From Tilletia caries (Eukaryota; Basidiomycota; Exobasidiomycetes; Tilletiales; Tilletiaceae): 64,000 bases of DNA. Location: positions 62,001 to 126,000 of the forward strand of contig JALUTQ010000027.1 of NCBI GenBank assembly GCA_032718865.1, read 5' to 3'. Below are positions 20,110-28,982 of the stretch, one piece after another. The notes under the pieces are model-generated. The model saw only the letters and a list, made by a program, of their open reading frames with translations, was not told where the DNA came from and did not search any database. The translations under genes were made by a program, and so were the position numbers. How positions within the stretch are numbered: position 1 is the stretch's first letter; the number at the start of each line of letters is the position of its first letter.

Positions 20110-20310
20110 AAACTTACCATCAAAGCAAGCATCCGCTGATCTACCGCTGGATCCGAAAGCATATCCTCCCTTCATGCTTCATCCCCTCCCGCCTCCTCCC
20201 GGCTCCCCCTGTGAAAAGGAAAAAGGGAAGCGCGGGAAGGAAGACGGCGCAGCAACGGGCGCAGGGGCGGATAAACGGCAGGGCCTCATTAATTTTTGGG
20301 CGAACTTAAT
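20110..20310 (+). repeat. Dispersed repeat, copy 2
   Basis: Same-orientation match to 1005-1185: CCATCAAAGCA, GGATCCGAAAG, GCAACGGGCGCAGG and AAACGGCAGGGCCTC blocks in the same order with similar spacing. The right end runs directly into the foldback element at 20262-20655, suggesting that copy 1 may be a fragment of the same element family. Confidence 0.55.
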
Positions 20311-20655
20311 GGCCGCCCTAGGGCGGGAAAAGGCTCCGAGGCCGCCCCCCCTTGAGTTCTCCACAACGCACATATAAACGAGTGCTCAAATTTCACACGC
20401 ATGTCGAGGACATCTTACTGAGCATCCTTGCCAAATTTGAGAACATTCGAAGTTGATGTGAATGGCATTGCCTTGGAGAGAAAATCATGGGCCGAAAAAA
20501 ATTCAAAGTCGTGGATTTACCAAGGTTATCCTGCACACACTGCTCTGATGCATGGGGGCGGCCAAAGGCTCAAAGCCGCCCTAGGGCGGCCATTAAGTTC
20601 GTCCTTAATTTTTCTGTATCAATTTGCAGATCACGGCCTTTATCCGCCGGAGCCG
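20262..20655. mobile_element. Foldback/MITE-like inverted-repeat element
   Basis: Arms of about 80 bases, 20262-20350 and 20565-20655, are imperfect inverted copies. Shared pieces include CGGATAAA, an AATTTTT-type stretch, CGAACTTAATGGCCGCCC followed by TAGGGCGG, and GGCCGCCCCC. Each arm carries a near-palindromic GCCGCCC-TA-GGGCGG core. The 200-base centre has no coding potential. No clear target duplication was found. A related fragment (GCGGGAGCCGCCCTATAACC) lies near 23545. Confidence 0.6.
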
Positions 20656-22419
20656 CAGAGCCCTCAATTTCGTTCCTGAATCCTACTGCGTATGTGCTGA
20701 GTGAGCTTGTAGATATGACAACGGATAGACTAGGGCACGTGGTTGAAGCGGTGATTGAGTGTGTGGATTTGGAAGGTGTAAGGGCGAGATGCACAGGCTG
20801 TGGAGCAGGAAATGGGATCATAGAACATGCGAGAGAAGGGAGACGTAGTAAAAGAGAGAGGGAGAGAGAGACCGAAGTGCGAAGGATGATGTGAGAGTGT
20901 GTGTGACCGGAGGAGGAGTAAGAGAAGAGAAGAGGAAAGAGGGTAAGCACACTGATCGCAAGGAGTTCGACCAGGAGACAGAGAGGACTGACCGATTGTA
21001 ATGATCCAAAGGGCCAAATCCGTGTGCTGAACTCTGCTGAGGAAGCTCGAGTTGTCTGTGTCGCCCAATTCCCCCCTCTTCTTATACCTTTCCCCCCGTC
21101 TCTCTCCTTCTCCTCGTTCCTCCTGTTCCCCTCGCCTCCTGGAATCCCTGATGCGCTCTTGTCCCTGTGTGCCTGGGGAGAAGCGAGCGATCCCGTCCCG
21201 TCTCTTGTTTGACGTCCCCCCAACGAAATATGGTCCCGCCTGCTCGCAAGGTTGAGATGCGTGCCCTCCTTGTTCCCCGTCCTTGGGTTGCTGTCCCGCG
21301 CCGGATGCTGTCGTCCGTCTCTTGTAGTGGTTGCGGTCGCTTGCTGCTGGTGGGGGGGAAGGTCGAGTCCCGCGGCTGCAAGGAGGTTCTTGGGGGAGGG
21401 TATGCCTCCGGGACCTGCTGCTTGGGGAAGAAGGGGAAGTAGAGGAAGACGATGCTGGAGAGGACGAGAAGCGTGGAGGACAAAGGAGCATGCTGCTGAT
21501 GAAGGTTTGTTGGGGTGTCGTAGTTGTGTCAATGTTGCTGTCGTCGTGAGTGTGTGGTGGATGGATGGGGTCGTGATCTGAGCTGGTGTTGATTCCTGAC
21601 CTGGGTGCGTACCTTACCAGAGTGTTCCCCTAACTTTTTCGCCTTGTTGAATAACAGGTCGCTGGGGGCTGGGAGTGGGATTTAAATACAGACTTAGTCA
21701 ACAAAGTTAAGTAGCAGCAACTTACGCCTTGGAACCATAGTGACCTGGCTGTCGGCTGAAGCCCAGAGGCCAGGGTGTCCCTCAGACTCGATGTGGACCT
21801 CAGACCCTTATGACCTGGTAGAGATGTGCGAAGACGTGACTGGGGGGGCGTCCTCTCCCCCTCCCCTTTTCGCGAATCTTTTTGTATCAGAAAGGTCACC
21901 AAATCTCAGCCCAGCACGGCTACGCAGAAGCTCAAGGTAGCTTCGCTACCCTTCGTCTGCTTCGCCATGCGGCTGCGACTTGCGATCGTAGCTACGAGCA
22001 TCTATATCATTGTCCATGTAACATTTTTGAATGTTGATCAAACTTGCGTGAAAAAGGGATTGAGGAACTTCACACACGTAATCATCCCGCACGGCTGTAT
22101 CTACCAAGGAAGCAGAAAGCAAAGAATGATATGTCATATGATGGCTTCGCGCAGAGAGAGACAATTGACAAACAAGACGGAGAATAGCTGCGAGCGCAAT
22201 GAAGATAAGATTAAAAAGACTGAGGAGAAAAAAAAGCGTGAGGCTAATGCAGAAGGAGAGGTTAGGGGATAGGAAACATAAGCGGCCGGGGAAGCAGACG
22301 GAAGGGACGTAGAAGACGGGTGAAGGCTGAGACCGGAGACGAATGGGCAAAGGAATGCCAACAGAGCTTGATGCGAAGGTAAGGGAATATAGAAGAGGCA
22401 AGAGCACAGCAGAAAGAAA
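20656..22419. other. Gene-poor region, no supported gene
   Basis: Long open frames exist on the minus strand (20570-21532 and others), but they overlap one another in all frames, are low-complexity Ser/Pro/Arg, and show no conserved motif. A short plus-strand frame from 21967 (MRLRLAIVATSIYIIVHVTF) has one hydrophobic segment but no other support. A TTCCCCTAACTTT motif at about 21624-21636 recurs inverted near 23570. Confidence 0.45.
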
Positions 22420-22476
22420 GTCAGATCAGGTCAGGTCAGGTCAGGTCAGGTCAGCCGTCAGATCAGGTCAGGTCCA
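22420..22476. repeat. AGGTC pentamer microsatellite
   Basis: Tandem TCAGG/AGGTC units with two TCAGATCAGG interruptions, about ten units. It lies just downstream, relative to the minus strand, of the malate dehydrogenase pseudogene. Confidence 0.85.
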
Positions 22477-22488
22477 GTGTTGAACATA

Positions 22489-22920
22489 CTATTGGAGTAT
22501 GGAACCCTGGGCGACTTGAGAGAGGAGAAGCACAATGATGACGCCGAAGGTGGCCACCGACGACGGACACATTGACCTCGGCGGGCTTGACGTTGGCAAT
22601 GTCGAAGTGGAAGGTGGAGGCGCGTGTGATGTCAAAGGTGGTGACCCGTGACACAGAACAGACTGTACGAAGATATGCAGTGATGAGCACCATTTTAACT
22701 CATGAAGCGTCAGAGCCGTTAGAAAAAGAAGGAGAGAGGGGGTCGGGGGAAAACCCACCGCTTGGGGTCGTAAAGACTTGAAGACCTCGGCGACGATGGG
22801 CACGGTGGAGTTGACGGGGTTGGAGATGACGAGGTGGTGTGCTTTGGGAGCAACCTTGGCAGCGGCTTTGTCGAGGGAGAGAGATGTCCGATGGGGCATG
22901 GTGAGTGAGGAAAGTCAGTC
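22489..22920 (-). pseudogene. Malate dehydrogenase pseudogene fragment with retained intron
   Basis: The minus strand encodes AKVAPKAHHLVISNPVNSTV followed by PIVAEVFK, the substrate-loop region of NAD malate dehydrogenase. After a frameshift come the family residues YDPKR, then GT...CAG of an intron-like gap (about 22758-22663), then VTTFDITRASTF and VNVSVVGGH with the expected spacing. The following PLLSQV segment is again in another frame. The N-terminal Rossmann half and the C-terminal third are missing. Keeping an intron argues against a retro-copied pseudogene and for a fragment of a duplicated genomic gene. It cannot encode an enzyme. Confidence 0.8.
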
Positions 22921-24027
22921 TACTCATCTTGACGACGTCGACCGGATTCATAAGAGCAGAGAGCTGAAAAACGAATGGGTGAGTAAGGACCTAACCCGGA
23001 GCACCTGATGCAGATGCGCGTATACACACGAGGCTCACCTTGGATGACAATTCGGGAGTGCTGACTGCTGGGCCGGACTCAGAATGGGAACAAAGCAGAG
23101 ACTGGTATGGGTAAGTGGTATCAGCCATCAGGTTAAGCAAGAAAAAGCAAAACAGCGGTGAGCATCATTAACTTGAACCTTGGTGAGCAGAGAGCGGTTA
23201 AAAAGAAATCGAGGGGGGGATTGTTCAATTCGCATGATGCTTGTCGGGCTTCGATGGAAGCGTGAAGAAAGGCTGGCGGTGTTGGTTGTCGTCTGTCGAG
23301 TGTCGAAATGAACTGATTACGTATGCAACATTTCTGCACTCTGTGCTTATGTAAGGAAAACCAAACTTTGGCTCAAGGACAGATCAGTCAATTCTGATGC
23401 TACAACCACGAAACCTGTGCCAGAAGTTGCAGGACTAGATTTGGTCAAGGGTCTACTGATTCAGAATGGTGTGTTGTGTTGGTAGTTGCGAAGAAAAGTC
23501 CCAAACTACGAGCCTGAATGGCAAAAAGCTTACGGCCGTAAGGCGGGAGCCGCCCTATAACCCCTTAACTAAAGTTAGGGGAATTAGGGGAATGTTCTCG
23601 TCGCGGGGTCTCTCTTAATCGGCTATCCGGTCCGTCCTCGTTCCCGGCCTATCTCCGTCGGTCCATCGGGCCCTGATTCCACTACCACAAGCTGGTCCTT
23701 TCTTCCTCTTGGCAAGCTGCGTGTGTGGTTCCTGAATTTCCATTCCTCCTGTCGTCTCCTTCGCAGCACCCAGTGTCCTGTGTCCGTCGGGGAGGCGATG
23801 AGGGACTTGCAGGATATGTTTATAGCCAAGGTCGCCCTGCTGTGTTGTTGATTGCCAGATCCGGCAGTACATATAAGAGCCAAGGAAATTGGTGATTTGG
23901 AATTCAAGAGTCCATGATTATGTACATCGCGCAGCGAGATAAGGTCCAGTTGTGAGAAAATTCGGGAAAAGGAAGGTCGACGCCCGACACCCAGGCCCTA
24001 GCACGTTCTCGGGTCGAAGGGATATTG
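22921..24027. other. Gene-free region downstream of amine oxidase copy 2
   Basis: No supported gene. Near 23530-23600 there is a GC-rich fragment related to the foldback arms and an AAAGTTAGGGGAA motif that is the inverse of one at 21624. The remainder shows only chance open frames. Confidence 0.4.
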
Positions 24028-25489
24028 TCATGCGAGGGCTGTGATGGCCTGCTGGGCTGAACGAACGCCCGATTCCAAAGCGCCGTCGATGTATCCAACC
24101 CAGTAGTCGGCACTCTCGGTGCCCGCAAAGAAGATGTTGCCCACCGGAGTCGCTAGTGCAGGTCCGAGCTTGGTAAGGACGCCGGGAGCAGCGTATGCGA
24201 CCGGCCCACCGCGCGAGAACTCCTCCAGGTCCCATCGTTGCACGGTCCACGAGGTGACATTGGCAGCCTGGGGTCCGAAGTAGTTGACAAAGTCCTTGGA
24301 GACTTCCGAGGTGATTTGGTCGATGGAGGCATTGTTGGGTCTTGTCATCTGGGCCGCCTCGAGGAATCCCATCAGCGCATAGGCAGAACCGTCGTGAAGC
24401 GATTGGTCGAAAGTGGCCCGCGTCGTGCCTGAGTCAGAGACGGCCTGGCCGGAGAAGCCTGCCTTGCGCCAGAATGGCTCCTTGTACGTCGCGATGGCTT
24501 TGCCGATGCTGCCCATGACCATGAGCTTGCAGAGCTCGGTTCGCTGAGAAGGCAGCGGAGGGTCGTAGTTGATGAGTCCTGCGACGGGTGGGGACATGGC
24601 AACAACGACGGTCTTGGATGTGAAGGCGGTGCCATTGCGAAGAACGACCGAGTACTCCCCGTCGGACTTCTTTTTGAACCGTCTGGACGGGCGAGCTGAG
24701 AGCGATGTTCTGGTGTCCAAGCTTGTCGGCGAGCTTGGTGGCCAGAATCTCGGTGCCCCCGACGACACGATACATCTGAGCACCGCCGCCGGTGCTGGTC
24801 AAGCGCTCAAAGGTTCCCGGGTTCTTCGCGTTCCCGGCAGAGGCGATATAGGCGACGGTGTACAGCAGAGAAAGCTGGAAGGGCTCGGCGGAGAATATGG
24901 AGGTTGTTGCCGCGTCCATGACGGCGCGGCCGTCCTTAGAAAGCCATCGCTCGTCAAGCCATGCACCGAAGGTCATCTTGTCCCACTCAGCTGCCTTGGC
25001 GCTCTTCCACGGCTCGGCAACGTTGATCGACTTGGCCATCTTGTCGAGCGCGTACTGGACGGTGACCACCTGGGCCAAGCTGATCGGATCGATGTCTGGG
25101 ACGACGGATCCGAACAAGCCGCCTGCGTTCGAGCGGCCCCTGTGCCCGTTCAAATACCAGACGTTATCGCCTTTGTTGTACGTCTCGTACAGGTCGACCC
25201 CAAGCTCTTTGGCGAGATTGAGAGCATGGTCCTGGGTGGGTCCGAAAAATTCACCGCCAACCTCGGTATAGCCTCCGCCCGGAAGCTGAGCATTCTCGAC
25301 ACGGCCGCCGGTCCGGTTGCGGGCCTCGATGACGAGGTACGATTTGCCAGCAGCGGCGAGGGTCTTGGCGGCGGAGAGACCGGAGAAGCCGCCGCCGATG
25401 ATGATGGTGTCGAGCGTTGCCGACTGGACTACTGCGATGGCTACGGCCCCGGAGACGGCAAGGAAGACGAAGTGTTTGAGGAGGTGCAT
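24028..25489 (-). pseudogene. Amine oxidase, inverted copy, frameshifted
   Basis: Near-identical inverted copy of the amine oxidase at 1709-3268. Signal peptide, FAD motif and catalytic core are present. A run of five A residues (plus-strand T at 24671-24675) replaces four in the other copy, shifting the frame after VQTVQK. The N-terminal frame then continues to about 24434 as nonsense, while the true C-terminal frame opens separately (24028-24783). Downstream the copy is otherwise intact and ends ...QQAITALA, lacking the Ser-rich tail of copy 1. It could be a recent pseudogene or an assembly error in a homopolymer. Confidence 0.88.
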
Positions 25490-26216
25490 TTGTGATATCT
25501 AGGCAGAAGTAGTGAGGAGGACTAGGATAGCGAAGAAGGGTGAGAAGAGGGTCTGGGAAGCTGAACAAGACGTGAGCTTTTATGACATTCGTGAGCAGGT
25601 TCAGCAAGGGGAGCATCAGCATGTACGACGACTGCGCGGGATGTTAGCGCCCCATGGTCCCGACACGCGCTGCGCAATTCCAGAGGACAGTGGTCGAACG
25701 ATCCTCCATCGCCACAGGTACGAAAGTGAAGTGCATCATCAGCAACGCGAGGTCATGATGGTCCTCTATCAGGAAGCTGTGCATTCTTCGTGTGGTTATT
25801 GCCTTGGTGGCTGGTGAAGACGCGGACGGACACTTTGTTCGAATCTCCCCAGTCCCCACGCTCCCAGGGTACACTGGGACGGACACTTTATGCTTGACGG
25901 TTCCCTCCGCTCGTTTCCCTCCATCCTCTGCGCAGCCTGCACAGTTCGGCGGTGTTGCGCAGACAGATTGAACGTTGAACATGCTGTCCCTCCGTTAAGG
26001 CTAATCAGTGATTCGCGAGCTGAAGCGGCTGTGTCTAAAACGTCTATGGTACCCGCTGATCAGCTCCATAAATGCGTTCGACCGCCGCGCGAGCTCGAAT
26101 CTCACTCGATGTCAGCAGCAGCTGGTTTGCAACAGTTCAGCAATGCTGCGCAGGCAGATTGAACATGTCCCACCGTAAATGCAGACCGCTTTGTGACCGA
26201 ACTCAAGGGGCTGTGT
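25490..26216. other. Amine oxidase copy 2 promoter plus duplicated gene tail
   Basis: 25490-25690 is the inverted duplicate of the copy 1 promoter. 25955-26110 is a partial duplicate of the end of the EI24-like gene and its 3' flank. Between them there is nothing recognisable. Confidence 0.5.
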
Positions 26217-26290
26217 CTATTGCACCCGCTGATCAGCTCCATAAATGCGTTCGCCCGCCGTGCGAGCTCGAATCTCACTCGATGAGTTCG
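25955..26290 (-). repeat. Tandem duplication of the EI24-like gene tail
   Basis: Two units, about 25955-26110 and 26145-26290, share GCGCAGRCAGATTGAAC, GGCTGTGTCTA, ACCCGCTGATCAGCTCC, ATAAATGCGTTCG and GAGCTCGAATCTCACTCGATG in the same order. The right unit contains the last roughly 20 codons and the stop of the EI24-like gene; the left unit is an orphan copy of that tail. Confidence 0.8.
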
Positions 26291-27526
26291 CGCCGAGCTG
26301 CGCACCAGGCATCATGGCTCCATCGAACAGCTGGTTCGCAAACACCTTCTCATCTTCGCGCAAGCCCGACGGCTTGGTCCAATCCGTGACCGAGTACGTT
26401 TCCGAGTTCTTCAGCTTGCGCATCTCACCGGATCGGAAGAGGGCCTGTCGCTTTTCGAGATCGTGCGCGTACATGGCCGCTCCTACGCGATTTGAGATGC
26501 TGAAGAAGAGACCGGCGATGGGAATGGCCTCGAGGATGGCGCAGACGAAACCGTAGGTGCGGTAGGCGTGCTGGCGTTCCGTTATCCAAAGCTCGATCTC
26601 GACGGGTGTCATCCGTTTGGCGGCGAACAAGGGCTGGTGCAATTGGCGGCCGAGACTGAGGGAGCGCAGATACGATCCGACGAACAGACTCAGGACTGTG
26701 TCGGAGGGAGAGGATTCAGGTCAAAGTCACTTTCAGGCGCGTCATAACGAGGCAAAAACTCACAGGGTACAAAGTCAAGAGGCAACAGCACAAACTTGAA
26801 TATCACAAATTTGACCACGGGACTTGCCAATTTGACATACAGCGCCTCCTTCTTGGACTGCCGCATCGCCTTTTCCATCGGTGGCTCCTCCCACTCCTCG
26901 GCATAGGGTCCCCAGAAATCAGCTCCTTTGCCTCGTGAGCGGACCGTAGCTTCGTATGCTTTGGAGCGGGCGGCACGTAGTTTCCGCCGCAGCCAGAATT
27001 CCATGAGGGAGGAGCATTGGGAGAGGACGAACATGAAGGCAGCGAAGGCTGTCAAAAGGAGGATGAGCGGGCGCGGGGTCAGATCATGAAAGTGGATCTG
27101 AGCGAGGAACCTCGGCATTACTCACTGGTGAGACTTGGCAGAGGGAAACTCATACCGCCGCCAGTATGAGCTTCGACCTCTGAGACGTCAGAGACGAAGC
27201 GGTGGTACAGTGACGAGAAGCCCGTCATCCTTGCTGATCCCTTCATGAAGTAGTAGACCCACATGCGCTGGATTGGCCAGGTGACCACTGCCTGGTAGAA
27301 CCGCACATGACAAGTGATGATTTCGAAGAGAAGGCCATCAGCGCACTGATGATTCAGAGATACATTGACGACATGAACTCACCCAGACGGCAGCTACGAT
27401 GCCTGCCTGGCGCGCGGCCTTGCGCATGTCGAGCCACATGGGTTTCCAGAGCTGGCCATCGTGTATGAGCCGGTATGCGCCGACCACCGCATATACCACG
27501 GGAAGGTTGAGGTTGTGCTGAGGCAT
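26217..27526 (-). CDS. EI24/Lds-Rrt8-like multispanning membrane protein
   Basis: Four exons (27526-27383, 27291-27156, 27048-26764, 26695-26217) with consistent phases encode 347 residues; introns are 91, 107 and 68 nt. Several hydrophobic segments are visible: an N-terminal VVYAVVGAY stretch, VTWPIQRMWVYYF, AFAAFMFVLS, VKFVIFKFVLLPLDFVPFLS, and FVCAILEAIPIAGLFFSI followed by SNRVGAAMYAHDLE. The last block matches the conserved C-terminal region of EI24-domain proteins such as yeast Lds/Rrt8 lipid-droplet or spore-wall proteins. Function in this organism is unknown. Exon 3 is placed by phase and by its CTGACC branch and CTTTTGACAG acceptor. The gene end is tandemly duplicated just downstream. 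Confidence 0.72.
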
Positions 27527-28982
27527 CTTCCCCTCGCTTTGCTTGGTTCTTTGGCTTGAGTTGCGGACGAGTGCGCGGTGAAGGCGAGTCAAGCACAGCA
27601 AGCGGCAAGGAGGCGAGGTGGTGGGATGTGGGAGCTTCGAGCCCCGATCGCCGGTGATGTTGGTCTGAGCTTTAATTTGCTGTTGCCGGCGGTTCATCGC
27701 CATGTGGCATGTGGCATTTGCAGGCCTGTCGACTCGACAACCTCATCCACCTTCCCTTTGTTCGCCAGTTCTCATCCCACCTTTCCTCCTTCTGGAAACC
27801 CACCACATCGACCAAGGCGCTATCAGCAGGTCTGTCCGTCTCGTCCGACCTGTCACGGCCAATGACGGGACAGATGAATGCTTAGCGCATGTGGTACGCT
27901 CGACGCTGGGCCAACAGATTTTGTGGTGGTCATGGCAGTTGGCTCAACGCGAGGTTGGTGCGAAGGGCGATGGAAGACATGCCACAACCGTTGGCCTTCC
28001 TCTGACTCAACAGCAGCAGACAGAACTTTCGCTGACTGACAACGATGCTCTTCGTTATCTTAGAGGAACCATGGAGAAGCGAAGAAGAGCTAACCTCCTT
28101 ATCTCCTCCGCTCTCTTCGCCAGTTGAGCTTCACCTTCACCTTAGCGGACACCGCGCATCTCCCGCTCAACCAGCCAGGTGACTGACAGGAAATGCAAGT
28201 GGTGAGTGACTTGTGACCTAATGGTAGCCAACAGTTGAAATTCGTGCTGACTAGGCCATGTGTTATCTTATAGCATGCGTTACTATGGGGAGCTACTACC
28301 TTGCCTATGGTCCACCCGTCGCAGAGCTCGATATTGACGGCTGCGCCTTCGCCCGCCCTGTTGGCGACAGAACCGACCGCGCGGCTCACGGATCGCCGCT
28401 TCGTCACCGAGAACTTCCCTCATTCTCTGCAAAGCGAGACACGTGAGCGATAATAACATCTTCTCTCACGCCAACGTCCGTCGTCTGGTGCTCTCGTCTC
28501 GCGCACAAGCTTGACTCAAGTGTACTGGCTCTACATTAGCATCAGATGGTGTCGAAGGCCAACTGGCGGTAGTCGAGGAACCGCTTCTGTTGACCGATTT
28601 TCTCTCTGGCCTCGCAAGCGGAACGATTGACAGGTGTGAAATGTTGCTAACTTTCACTCTTTCTCGACACGGAGGACGCCTGGGTTGCGTGAACCTATAT
28701 ATTCACCGACTTATGCTGAACTCTCTCCCCTCTTATCTCTTCATCCCACTCTTACCACTCCTCTCTGACAAGCTTCCCAAGCACAACCCCCTCCAACCCC
28801 CTTTTCGACTTCAACTCTTTGCCTTCCGGTCGATCATCGGAAAGCAACCTTTCAAGCCTTCAAGCTCAGCAATACAACCTCACCGTCTTTTCTCCCCTAC
28901 CCGACCTTTCGGTTTCGACCCGATCAAGGCCTAATCGGACTCCTACTTTTCTACTCGTTTGAACAACCTAATACTCTCCAAG
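27527..28982. promoter_or_regulatory. Divergent promoter region
   Basis: About 1.45 kb between the EI24-like gene and the first repetitive secreted-protein gene. No gene is supported. A TATATATTCA box at about 28695 lies roughly 290 bases before the ATG. 28806-28982 is a CT-rich leader nearly identical to 43826-44011 before the second copy, so the duplication includes the leader. Confidence 0.55.

Noticed and set aside
20570..21532. 320-codon minus-strand frame
   Set aside because: Low-complexity Ser/Pro/Arg sequence open in several frames, starting inside a foldback arm; no conserved motif or convincing splice pattern.
21826..22272. 148-codon plus-strand frame with one hydrophobic segment
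   Set aside because: No promoter, motif or homology; the C-terminal half is simple Lys/Glu-rich sequence antisense to a pyrimidine tract.
24569..25495. 308-codon plus-strand frame over amine oxidase copy 2
   Set aside because: Same shadow occurs opposite copy 1 (1703-2524); it mirrors the enzyme codons and has no independent support.
25836..25846. tRNA B-box-like TTGTTCGAATC
   Set aside because: No A box at the right distance and no cloverleaf could be drawn around it.
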